A DNA stretch of 64,000 bases from Tolypothrix brevis GSE-NOS-MK-07-07A (GTDB lineage: Bacteria; Cyanobacteriota; Cyanobacteriia; Cyanobacteriales; Nostocaceae). A program made the translations under genes and the position numbers. A model generated the notes under the pieces. The model worked only from the letters and a program-made list of their open reading frames with translations, searched no databases and was not told the DNA's origin. Shown here piece by piece: positions 55,956-63,289 of the stretch (position 1 is the stretch's first letter; every line of letters begins with the position of its first letter). The DNA lies in assembly GCA_019358985.1 (NCBI GenBank), contig JAHHIJ010000035.1, positions 1 through 64,000 on the forward strand. The letters run 5' to 3'.

Positions 55956-57157
55956 ATTTGGATTGGATTGTCCCGGCAGAACGTATACAAAAACTACCAC
56001 CTTACGTATTTGCACGGTTAGATGAACTGAAAGCGAAAGCGCGAGAACAAGGATTAGATTTGATTGATTTGGGCATGGGAAACCCCGATGGTGCGACGCC
56101 GCAACCAGTTGTAGAAGCCGCGATCGCTGCTTTGCAAAACCCCGCCAATCACGGTTATCCACCGTTTGAAGGGACTGCGAGCTTTCGCACCAGCATTACT
56201 AATTGGTATCATCGTCGCTATGGTGTAACTCTCGATCCTGATAGCGAAGCTTTGCCGCTACTTGGCTCTAAAGAGGGATTGACACATTTAGCGATCGCCT
56301 TTATAAATCCTGGTGATTTAGTTTTGGTTCCTTCTCCCGCTTATCCCGCACATTTTCGCGGACCGGCGATCGCTGGAGGCAAAGTCCACAGCTTAATTCT
56401 CAAACCGGAAAATGACTGGTTGATTGATTTAGGAGCAATTCCCGATGATGTTGCTCAAAGCGCGAAAATGCTGTATTTCAATTATCCCAGCAATCCCACC
56501 GCTGCCACTGCCCCCCGCGAATTCTTTGAGGAAATCGTCGCCTTCGCCCGGAAACATGAAATTATTCTCGTACACGATTTATGTTATGCTGAGTTGGCTT
56601 TTGATGGCTATCAACCCACAAGTTTGTTAGAAATTCCCGGTGCCAAAGAAATCGGTGTAGAGTTTCACACCCTTTCTAAAACTTATAATATGGCAGGTTG
56701 GCGCGTCGGTTTTGTGGTGGGAAATCGCCATGTAATTCAAGGTTTGCGGACATTGAAAACCAATCTTGATTATGGCATCTTTGCAGCTTTGCAAACTGCG
56801 GCGGAAACAGCTTTACAACTGCCTGATGTATACTTGCATGAAGTCCAGCAACGCTATCGTACCCGTCGCGACTTTTTGATTCAAGAGTTAGGAAAGTTAG
56901 GTTGGGATATTCCCAAAACCAAAGCGACGATGTATCTGTGGATTCCGTGTCCTGAAGGTATCGGTTCAACAGATTTCGCGTTGAATGTATTGCAGCAAAC
57001 TGGTGTGGTAGTGACACCAGGTAACGCTTTCGGCATTGCTGGTGAAGGATATGTGCGGATTAGCTTGATTGCGAATTGCGATCGCTTAGGTGAAGCTATG
57101 CGACGTTTTCAACAAGCCGGTATTCGCTATCAAAGCGAGGTTGTTGTCTCTGGTTAA
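55952..57157 (+). CDS. Class I aminotransferase (LL-DAP/aspartate aminotransferase-like)
   Basis: A 401-aa fold-type I PLP enzyme. DLGMGNPDGATPQPVVEA, GSKEGLTHLAIAF, NYPSNPTAATAP and HDLCYAELAFDG line the cofactor; SKTYNMAGWRVGFVVG holds the Schiff-base Lys; VRISLIAN is the carboxylate-binding Arg region. It resembles the DapL/AspC-like group of cyanobacteria; the true substrate is unclear. It is coupled to the dehydrogenase-like gene upstream. A MITE follows right after its stop. Confidence 0.87.
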   Translation: MNLDWIVPAERIQKLPPYVFARLDELKAKAREQGLDLIDLGMGNPDGATPQPVVEAAIAALQNPANHGYPPFEGTASFRTSITNWYHRRYGVTLDPDSEALPLLGSKEGLTHLAIAFINPGDLVLVPSPAYPAHFRGPAIAGGKVHSLILKPENDWLIDLGAIPDDVAQSAKMLYFNYPSNPTAATAPREFFEEIVAFARKHEIILVHDLCYAELAFDGYQPTSLLEIPGAKEIGVEFHTLSKTYNMAGWRVGFVVGNRHVIQGLRTLKTNLDYGIFAALQTAAETALQLPDVYLHEVQQRYRTRRDFLIQELGKLGWDIPKTKATMYLWIPCPEGIGSTDFALNVLQQTGVVVTPGNAFGIAGEGYVRISLIANCDRLGEAMRRFQQAGIRYQSEVVVSG

Positions 57158-57227
57158 TTATGCCTTGCCCGAAACCCTTGTAGAGACGTAGCAGTGCTAC
57201 GTCTCTACGTCTTTTATGGAGATGTCT
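57156..57227. mobile_element. MITE copy fused to the higB remnant
   Basis: The element reads taattatgccttgcccgaaa, then the palindrome gtagagacg-tagcagtgcta-cgtctctac, and ends ggagatgtctca. It starts within the aminotransferase stop codon region. The ATG that opens the higB remnant (57216) is inside it. Confidence 0.65.
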
Positions 57228-57380
57228 CATATCTATCAGCCTAAAAAGCCTAAACTTCACCAGCTAAAAGGTAATCGAAAAAGCGAATGGTCAATAGCAG
57301 TATCTGGTAATTGGCATGTAACCTTTGAATTTGAAAACGGCAATGCTTACGTTGTTAATTACGAAGATTACCACTCTTAG
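57216..57380 (+). pseudogene. HigB-type toxin, 5' part replaced by a MITE
   Basis: A 54-codon frame: the first few codons (MEMSHI) come from the repeat element, then PKLHQLKGNRKSEWSIAVSG and NWHVTFEFENGNAYVVNYED match the C-terminal half of HigB/RelE toxins. About 40 N-terminal residues are missing. The stop lies 8 nt before higA, the normal spacing of the pair. The remnant keeps part of the fold but is unlikely to be active. Confidence 0.75.
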
Positions 57381-57388
57381 TAAAAATT

Positions 57389-57688
57389 ATGACAAATAAA
57401 AGAAAACCAAGACACCCCGGTGCTTTGATTAAGAGGCAATATCTAGAACCTTTAGAAATGACTAATACTCAACTTGCTGAAATTTTAGGTGTTTCACGTA
57501 AAACCGTTTCCGAAATTGTTAACGAACAAGCTAGTGTTTCTCCCATTATGGCGCTTCGTTTAGCAAAGGCTTTTCAAACGACTCCGGAACTTTGGTTAAA
57601 TCTCCAACAAAAATATGACCTCTGGAATGCTGCACAAGAATCTGAAATATTGAATAAAATATCTCCTATCAATTTACAGGCTTGCTAA
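57389..57688 (+). CDS. higA: HigA-type antitoxin
   Basis: A 99-aa HTH_XRE protein: PRHPGALIKRQYLEPLEMTNT at the start, LAEILGVSRKTVSEIVN as the DNA-recognition helix, and PELWLNLQQKYDLW at the end. It is the HigA family antidote and repressor. It is intact although its toxin is truncated. Confidence 0.9.
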   Translation: MTNKRKPRHPGALIKRQYLEPLEMTNTQLAEILGVSRKTVSEIVNEQASVSPIMALRLAKAFQTTPELWLNLQQKYDLWNAAQESEILNKISPINLQAC

Positions 57689-57704
57689 ATAGCCATTTTG
57701 ATAA

Positions 57705-57858
57705 CTCTTGTGCTTGCTCAAAACCTCTATCGCACCATAGTATTATTGTACTATATTTGTGGAATTTACCCCTGCATGATTGCATCTAACAACAAACCTG
57801 CATCAAAACGAATCGGATCTGTACAAGGTAGGTTCGTTTCTGATTGTACCTGAGCGAT
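57705..57858. repeat. Direct repeat A: orphan copy of the DUF1611 gene tail
   Basis: 154 bp that match 58814-58967 with two mismatches at a constant distance of 1,109 bp. It contains the last 31 or so codons of the DUF1611 gene (stop complement at 57766-57768) plus the 61 bp beyond. No start or body of the gene is attached. At its right end it runs into a different palindromic repeat (57855-57911). Confidence 0.95.
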
Positions 57859-57911
57859 GCCTTCTCTTCGAGAGGCTCCGCCAACGGCGCTACGTAGAGC
57901 GTAGATCGCCC
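57855..57911. repeat. gcgatgcc-type palindromic repeat
   Basis: The string gcgatgccttctcttcgaga, then ggctccgccaacggcgctac and gtagagcgtagatcgcc form an imperfect inverted repeat with hairpins ctcttcgagag and gcgctacgtagagcgt. This type is dispersed in Nostocales genomes (general knowledge). It separates repeat A from the end of the next gene. Confidence 0.6.
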
Positions 57912-57929
57912 TTTGTTTTACAAGGTGAA

Positions 57930-58364
57930 TTAAGAGTAAAGTCTATGATCTGGATCTAACCAAACAATGTAAAAGATGTTTTCGATAAAGAATCCATGAA
58001 CTCTACCATACTCGTTTGATGAAAGTTGAAACTGATATGGTGTATCCACCAGCTGCTCTTCATTAGGAAGATCAAAGCAAGTTTCAGTAGTTCTATCCCA
58101 GTCTATTGTATGGCATCGCAAACGTTTGGCATTTATAACCGTAATTTCATTAACTGTCATACTTGACAAATCGCGGAGTCTTTGAATTAGCGCTTCTAAA
58201 TATCGCGCATCCTTGTTGCTAATCAAAAACTTCTCGTTGTCGTCTTTGAAATACCTGTAGGAAAAACTAATTCCTTGAGGAGGCTTTACTTTTGTAGGTT
58301 TTATTCTAGATAAAGGTGGAGTCTGTTTGGAGTCAAGCTTCTTGATTTTCTTCGGCTTCGGCAC
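57930..58364 (-). CDS. Unknown protein paired with a Panacea (DUF4065) protein; candidate toxin
   Basis: A 144-aa protein with a GTG start that overlaps the end of the Panacea gene by 32 nt. The first 35 residues are Lys/Pro-rich (MPKPKKIKKLDSKQTPPL), then a compact region: ISFSYRYFKDDNEKFLISN, DARYLEALIQRLRDLSSMTV, RCHTIDWDRTTET and a final YGRVHGFFIENIFYIVWLDPDHRLY. The last block resembles the end of small proteins that fold as RelE/BrnT-like or PRTRC-like beta sheets, but I do not recognise a family. Its place next to a Panacea antitoxin suggests a toxin. Confidence 0.7.
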   Translation of the reverse strand: MPKPKKIKKLDSKQTPPLSRIKPTKVKPPQGISFSYRYFKDDNEKFLISNKDARYLEALIQRLRDLSSMTVNEITVINAKRLRCHTIDWDRTTETCFDLPNEEQLVDTPYQFQLSSNEYGRVHGFFIENIFYIVWLDPDHRLYS

Positions 58365-58806
58365 GAGTTTTGTAATAGTCTTTTATTGATGCTTTAGAAA
58401 TTATCGCCCTGCAAGGTGCATCCAAAGAAAGATTTCCTCTAGCTTGAATCCAAGGATCTTCACGATGAGACATCTGCTCTAGTTCAAAAGCATCGCACCC
58501 AAAATAGACTTCTGTCAATTCTTCCAAGAAATCTCGAATTTCTTCAGAAAAATCTGGTGGTTCAACATCCCTTAAAATAGGTTTCCACCCAAAGTTTTTG
58601 TATTCTTGATACAAGGCAGAAATTACAGGTCCATGAATCCATGCTTCAAAATCTTCATCAAACAGAGGCTGTCCATAAAGAGCAAGATACCAAGCTTGGG
58701 CATAATAAACAAGTTTTTGCAGTTTCAGGTTGCTGATATACGAACCTGTTTCGTTAGCTAGCCAGATGAAGTAATTGGCGATCGCTGCTGCTGTAATATG
58801 AACCAT
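58333..58806 (-). CDS. Panacea-domain (DUF4065, SocA-like) antitoxin
   Basis: A 157-aa protein with the DUF4065 pattern: IANYFIWLANETGSYISNLKLQKLVYYAQ, YLALYGQPLFDEDFEAWIHGPV and a later MSHREDPWIQARG. Panacea domains neutralise many unrelated toxins, and SocA is an antitoxin acting as a proteolysis adaptor. A ribosome-binding AAGAGG lies seven nt upstream, at the border of repeat B. It is translated together with the overlapping 144-aa gene. Confidence 0.87.
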   Translation of the reverse strand: MVHITAAAIANYFIWLANETGSYISNLKLQKLVYYAQAWYLALYGQPLFDEDFEAWIHGPVISALYQEYKNFGWKPILRDVEPPDFSEEIRDFLEELTEVYFGCDAFELEQMSHREDPWIQARGNLSLDAPCRAIISKASIKDYYKTRAEAEENQEA

Positions 58807-58813
58807 AGTTTAC

Positions 58814-58967
58814 CTCTTGTGCTTGCTCAAAACCTCTATCGCACCATAGTATTATTGTACTATATTTGTGGAATTTACCCCTGCATGATTGCATCTAACA
58901 ACAAACCTGCATCAAAACGAATTGGATCTGTACAAGGTAGGTTAGTTTCTGATTGTACCTGAGCGAT
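58814..58967. repeat. Direct repeat B: tail of the DUF1611 gene and its downstream sequence
   Basis: The partner of 57705-57858. It spans the final codons of the intact DUF1611 gene and 61 bp behind it, and ends seven bases before the Panacea ATG. It therefore also contains the promoter region of the Panacea pair, if that pair has its own promoter. Confidence 0.95.
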
Positions 58968-59921
58968 CGCCTGTTTTGCTGCTGACTCACTTAATTTATA
59001 TGTATTCAGCGCTATACCCACCACAGGGACAGATGCAAAAGCACCACCTGCACTAGCAACCATTTCATACAGCCGAATCACCTCTGGTAAAGGTGGAATT
59101 AGTACATGTTCCATATTCCTTATATGAGTTTGTCCGGCACGATGTACCAGTATCATTTGTGTTGGTTGCGAACCGCGTATCAAGGGCAATGTTGCTGTAG
59201 AACCAGGGTGTAATAGCGAACCTTGTCCTTCTATATGCAAGATGTCGTAATTTTTGCCGAAGCGCATCACCATCTGTTCCACCGCACCGGCAGCAAAGTC
59301 TACCCGCACGGCATCTAATGCCACACCATCACCTTCTAACATCAAACCAGTTTGCCCGGTTGGGAGAAACTTAGAACGCCAATTTCGCAAACGTGAAGCC
59401 CAATTTAGTTCTATGCTTGTAGACATTTTCCCCACAGCCATATCAGTTCCCACCGTCAACACTCGTCGGCAAGGAAGGGTGCGTGCCAACCCAGTAGCAA
59501 TACTTAGATTAGGCGGTTCTTTTCGCACATCCCAAATTAATTGTCCTGGTTTCAGCAGTGATTTTAAATCTGGCATGTTTGCCAATGGTGTGTGCAAACC
59601 GTTTACCAATGACATGCCGGCGCTTAACGCATCTTTGATATCATGCCAATAATCATCGGGCAATACACCACCTTTGGAAGCAATGCCAATTACCAAAACT
59701 TGGGGTTGATATTGTAATGCATCGGCAACTGATGCGACAATCGGCACATCACGCTTGATGAGAGTTAATTCGCTTAAAGATTGCCCTGCACAAGTGCGAT
59801 CGATAACGGCGACAATTGAAGCTTCACTGTAGCGTAAAAGTGACAGCCCCGTTTTGCCATGAGTCCCTTTGATTCCGTCATGTAGCAAAATCGCTACTCG
59901 TTGATCAAGCGATAGACGCAC
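58875..59921 (-). CDS. DUF1611 family P-loop protein
   Basis: About 348 aa from the GTG at 59921 (VRLSLDQRVAILLHDGI), which overlaps the epimerase end by 17 nt; an in-frame ATG at 59999 would overlap it by 95 nt and adds sequence unlike the family. A Rossmann-like N-terminal half (IVAVIDRTCAGQ, VLVIGIASKGG) is followed by a P-loop GTDMAVGKMSTS and LMLEGDGVALDAVRVDF, HIEGQGSLLHPG. DUF1611 genes often pair with enolase-superfamily epimerases; one such pair (DgcN/DgcA) acts on D-glutamate through N-acetylation. Whether this protein does so is inference. Confidence 0.8.
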   Translation of the reverse strand: MRLSLDQRVAILLHDGIKGTHGKTGLSLLRYSEASIVAVIDRTCAGQSLSELTLIKRDVPIVASVADALQYQPQVLVIGIASKGGVLPDDYWHDIKDALSAGMSLVNGLHTPLANMPDLKSLLKPGQLIWDVRKEPPNLSIATGLARTLPCRRVLTVGTDMAVGKMSTSIELNWASRLRNWRSKFLPTGQTGLMLEGDGVALDAVRVDFAAGAVEQMVMRFGKNYDILHIEGQGSLLHPGSTATLPLIRGSQPTQMILVHRAGQTHIRNMEHVLIPPLPEVIRLYEMVASAGGAFASVPVVGIALNTYKLSESAAKQAIAQVQSETNLPCTDPIRFDAGLLLDAIMQG

Positions 59922-60957
59922 TGTATTGTACCCCCAAACCTGGTAAATCGTTCGGTAAAATTTTTCCGTCAAGAGCGATCGCACCCGTGAAGGGGTCATC
60001 GATTAAGTTAAGATGACTGTCTAAGTCTAAATAATCAGCTAGTGGTGCAAGCTGTGCTGCTGCGGTATTCGCTAACGTACTGTCAGAATAACACCCAAAC
60101 ATGACTTGCAACCCTAACGCACGCGCTGTATGTACCATCCGCATCGCTTCACTTAAACCACCCGATTTCATCAGTTTGATATTAACACCATCTACACAGT
60201 TTGCCAGATCAGGAATATCAGCGCTTGTAAAGCAACTTTCATCAACAAAGATAGGTAAAGGAGAATGCTGCTTTAGTTCTAATAAACTCTTTTCTTGCCC
60301 GCGTGCAAGTGGCTGTTCCACATATTTTACACCCAAATCAGCCAAAAAAATGCACATATCAACTGCATCAGACAAACTCCAACCGCCATTTGCATCAACG
60401 TATAATTCTAAATCGGGTGCTTCTTCGCGCACTGCCATCAGCATATTTCGATCGCAGGCAATGCCATCGGGATTACCTAACTTTACCTTGAAAATACGAA
60501 CATCAGTAAATTGTAACCAGTCTCGCGCCCTTGCTCTTGCTCCTTCGGGCGTATTAATCCCTATTGTCACCGAAGTGGGTACAATGGCGTTTTTGTCAAG
60601 TCCCCACAGTTGCCACAGTGGTAATTTTACATATTTGCCCAGCCAATCGTGCATCGCCATATCCAGCGCTGCCTTGACAGAGGAAGGAACTTCAGCTTTA
60701 TTTAACACTTGCTGAATTAGCGATCGCTCCAATGGATTGTATGCTTGCAATATTGGTGCAACTTGGAGCAAAGCATCTTTAATTATTGTTGTTGATTGTC
60801 CTCCAGCACCTACACTAAAAGGTGATGCTTCCCCCCAACCCTCGATACCATCTTGGGAAATTTTTACCCAGACATTGGTCGTCTGTGCCGTTGTCCCGCG
60901 AGCGATCGTTAAGGGAAACCGTTTTTTAACCGTAAATGTATTTACCTCAATTTGCAT
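59905..60957 (-). CDS. Dipeptide epimerase (enolase superfamily)
   Basis: A 350-aa protein of the L-Ala-D/L-Glu epimerase group. The capping domain (ARGTTAQTTNVWVKI, GWGEASPF) is followed by the barrel with FKVKLGNP (catalytic KxK), LYVDANGGWS (Asp), VEQPLARG (Glu), FVDESCF (Asp-Glu) and NIKLMKSGGL (Lys). Substrates may be L-Ala-D-Glu from peptidoglycan recycling, other dipeptides, or an N-acyl amino acid as in DgcA. It overlaps the DUF1611 gene downstream, so they form one operon. Confidence 0.88.
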   Translation of the reverse strand: MQIEVNTFTVKKRFPLTIARGTTAQTTNVWVKISQDGIEGWGEASPFSVGAGGQSTTIIKDALLQVAPILQAYNPLERSLIQQVLNKAEVPSSVKAALDMAMHDWLGKYVKLPLWQLWGLDKNAIVPTSVTIGINTPEGARARARDWLQFTDVRIFKVKLGNPDGIACDRNMLMAVREEAPDLELYVDANGGWSLSDAVDMCIFLADLGVKYVEQPLARGQEKSLLELKQHSPLPIFVDESCFTSADIPDLANCVDGVNIKLMKSGGLSEAMRMVHTARALGLQVMFGCYSDSTLANTAAAQLAPLADYLDLDSHLNLIDDPFTGAIALDGKILPNDLPGLGVQYSASIA

Positions 60958-61054
60958 GATAATGCTTAATTTTAAGCAAAGGCAAAGAATAGCGTAGATG
61001 TAGATTTTAATATTTTTAACGCATCTGTGATACTTTTTTACAATTCTTTACTAA

Positions 61055-61149
61055 ATAGACATCTCCAGAAAAGACGTAGAGACGTAGCAATGCTACGTCT
61101 AATCAAGGGTTGTGGACAACGCATAGTTCATTTTCACTCCTACGTCTAA
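61055..61149. mobile_element. MITE copy, reverse orientation
   Basis: The ends tagacatctcc and ctacgtctaa are inverted repeats with changes. Inside are the palindrome gacgtagcaatgctacgtc and gcatagttcattttcact, the reverse of the gtgaaaattaattatgcg arm of the family. It lies between the divergent epimerase and NUDIX genes. Confidence 0.65.
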
Positions 61150-61239
61150 TTTCTTTTATTAGGAACTTCGTTGATTTGGTTAAAACAACGCGAATCGCGG
61201 GTAAAATTCTTTCCTAGTCCCCAATCCCCAATTTCTTGT

Positions 61240-61800
61240 ATGCACAAATTAAAAAAATGGAAAATTTTGCAATCAAAAATGGTCTTAGATAATGTTTGGT
61301 GCAAAGTGAGACAAGATGAAATAGAATTACCCAATGGTCAAATAATAGACGATTTTTTTGTCATCCTTAGACCAGAAATAGCCTTAATTTTACCTATTAC
61401 GAATAATCAAGAAATTGTTTTTGTACGGCAATACAGACACGGAGCAGGTGAAATATTATTAGAACTGCCTGCTGGAGGTTTTGATGCAACAGATGAAAAT
61501 GTAGAAATAGCAGCAATCAGAGAACTCAAAGAAGAAACAGGTTATACAGCGGAAAAAATTATAAAATTAGCTACTTTATACGATAATCCGGTTAAAAACA
61601 CGAATAAAATACATTTATTTCTCGCAGAGAACGTGATTAAATCTGGAGAGCAAAATTTAGATATTACAGAAGAAATTGAAGTAGTCTTAATTCCTGTAGA
61701 ATCCGTCTTAGAGAAAATAACCCAAGGAGAAATTTCAGTTTCAGGTAGCATTGCTGCCCTTTTCTTGGGTTTGAATTTTCTGAAGCGTAGAGTGCCTTAA
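61240..61800 (+). CDS. NUDIX hydrolase (ADP-ribose pyrophosphatase-like)
   Basis: 186 aa from the ATG at 61240 (MHKLKKWKILQSKMV); the open frame reaches 61171. The full NUDIX box is present: GFDATDENVEIAAIRELKEE then TGY. Before it, IVFVRQYRHGAGEILLELPAGG is the substrate loop typical of ADP-ribose pyrophosphatases of the NudF type. It splits nucleotide diphosphates linked to another group. It is convergent with the nucleoside hydrolase gene. Confidence 0.9.
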   Translation: MHKLKKWKILQSKMVLDNVWCKVRQDEIELPNGQIIDDFFVILRPEIALILPITNNQEIVFVRQYRHGAGEILLELPAGGFDATDENVEIAAIRELKEETGYTAEKIIKLATLYDNPVKNTNKIHLFLAENVIKSGEQNLDITEEIEVVLIPVESVLEKITQGEISVSGSIAALFLGLNFLKRRVP

Positions 61801-61802
61801 TT

Positions 61803-61875
61803 AACCGCAGATAAACGCAGATAAACGCAGATAAAAGAAATCAAAATCCGCGTTCATCCGCGTTCATCTGCGGTT
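61803..61875. terminator. Inverted repeat between convergent NUDIX and nucleoside hydrolase genes
   Basis: aaccgcagataaacgcag and repeats on the left pair with ccgcgttcatctgcggtt on the right. The long imperfect hairpin can form in either transcript, so it could serve as a bidirectional transcript end. The same repeat type (cgcagat, cgcagag) is scattered in cyanobacteria. Confidence 0.55.
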
Positions 61876-61888
61876 CAAAATCTAAATT

Positions 61889-62812
61889 CTACCTTGCCCA
61901 TTGCTGCAAAATATAATTGTAAAAAGCCTCTTTATCAACTTTATCCATTGCCGAAATTTTCCGACCACCAGACACAACCTTAGTACGTCCTTGACTTAAA
62001 CCAGTTGTGATAACTTCTGTTTCCCATTCCCGCAGTTGATAAAACTCAGGATGACCTAGATAAGCTGTAGCTAACACATCCCAAAAATAATAATCTTGGG
62101 GAATAACTAACGCATAACATTGTCCTGCCAAATCAGAAATGGGATAATTGCGTTGTCGTCCCATTTTGTAAACAACCTCAGATGTCACAGGTACATTGTT
62201 AGTTAAATCCAAAGGACACATGATAATTTCAATTTGACTTTCCCACACTCGTGCGGCAGAAATTGGGTCCCAATAAACATTCCATTCAGCAGAACCATCT
62301 TGTCCTGCTTCCAAACTTTTCTCTACATTACCAATAACATTTAACGCACCACCCATCCAGACAATCTTTTGAATTTTCGCTTCAATTTCTGGTGCTTTAT
62401 CTAATGCTACTGCAACCGTCGTCAAAGGACCAGTTACCATCAAAGTTACTGGTTCAGGTGCATCCCGCAACACTTGTATCATGAAATCTTGACCTGATTG
62501 TGCAAGCAAAGGTGTGCTAATTGTTTCGTTTTGATTGAGAATCGGTAGATGATCAACAATAAACGAATCGCGACGGTAGAGACGGGGGAAAGGATTTATA
62601 CCGCGCACAGTGCTGAGAGCTACGGGGATATGAGAAGATTTCATCAAATCGAGAATTTTGCGTGTAGCGCTGACAGCGGGTTCAGCATAGCAATCAGCGG
62701 GAGTGACAACGACACCCAAAAGTTGGATATGATCCATCGTCATCAGTAGCATAGTTGCTAGATAATCATCAACACCACCATCGTGATCCATCAATACAAG
62801 TTGTTTAGACAT
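61889..62812 (-). CDS. Nucleoside hydrolase (IUNH family)
   Basis: A 307-aa enzyme that hydrolyses ribonucleosides to base and ribose. LMDHDGGVDDYLATML is the calcium-binding DxDxxxDD motif near the N-terminus; LMVTGPLTTVAVAL, WMGGALNVIGN and AEWNVYWDPISA are the further conserved blocks. It is divergent from the deaminase gene with an 18-bp gap and near ribokinase, which fits nucleoside salvage. Which base it prefers is not clear. Confidence 0.9.
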   Translation of the reverse strand: MSKQLVLMDHDGGVDDYLATMLLMTMDHIQLLGVVVTPADCYAEPAVSATRKILDLMKSSHIPVALSTVRGINPFPRLYRRDSFIVDHLPILNQNETISTPLLAQSGQDFMIQVLRDAPEPVTLMVTGPLTTVAVALDKAPEIEAKIQKIVWMGGALNVIGNVEKSLEAGQDGSAEWNVYWDPISAARVWESQIEIIMCPLDLTNNVPVTSEVVYKMGRQRNYPISDLAGQCYALVIPQDYYFWDVLATAYLGHPEFYQLREWETEVITTGLSQGRTKVVSGGRKISAMDKVDKEAFYNYILQQWAR

Positions 62813-62830
62813 AAGTAGGAGAATTTACAA

Positions 62831-63262
62831 ATGGATGAATTTATGCAAGCTGCTGTAGACGAAGCAAAACAAGGTAGACAAGAAGGTGGAATTCCCATCG
62901 GTTCCGTTCTCATCAAAGATGGCAAAATCGTCGGCAGAGGACACAACAAGCGCGTACAAGACAGCGATCCTGTTACCCATGCCGAAATTGATTGTCTCCG
63001 CAACGCCGGCAGAATTGGCAGCTACAGAGGTACAACACTCTATTCAACCTTAATGCCGTGCTATTTGTGCGCTGGAGCCGTGGTACAATTTGGCATCAAA
63101 AAAGTCATCGCCGGCGAATCCAAAACCTTTCCTGGTGCCAAAGAATTCATGGTATCCCACGGTGTCGAAGTTATTGATTTAAATTTAGATGAATGCGAAC
63201 AAATGATGAGTGAATTTATCGAAACCAACCCCGAATTGTGGAATGAAGACATTGGGAAATAG
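62831..63262 (+). CDS. Nucleoside/nucleobase deaminase (CMP/dCMP deaminase family)
   Basis: A 143-aa zinc deaminase: THAEIDCLRNAG is the HAE motif, and STLMPCYLCAGAVVQFG the PCxxC motif. The pattern and length are close to cytosine/guanine deaminases such as yeast cytosine deaminase (FCY1) rather than tRNA adenosine deaminase. It should deaminate a free base released by the hydrolase next door. Its TAG stop shares a base with a perfect palindrome. Confidence 0.88.
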   Translation: MDEFMQAAVDEAKQGRQEGGIPIGSVLIKDGKIVGRGHNKRVQDSDPVTHAEIDCLRNAGRIGSYRGTTLYSTLMPCYLCAGAVVQFGIKKVIAGESKTFPGAKEFMVSHGVEVIDLNLDECEQMMSEFIETNPELWNEDIGK

Positions 63263-63289
63263 TAGAGACGCGATTAATCGCGTCTCTAC
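63262..63289. terminator. Perfect 28-bp palindrome between convergent genes
   Basis: The outer arms are gtagagacg / cgtctctac with core cgattaatcg. The G of the deaminase stop (63260-63262) is the first base of the palindrome, and the ribokinase stop (complement of 63286-63288) is inside the other end. It may terminate both transcripts. Confidence 0.65.

Noticed and set aside
60101-60715. 204-codon frame on the plus strand
   Set aside because: It is antisense to the dipeptide epimerase, which has all catalytic motifs.
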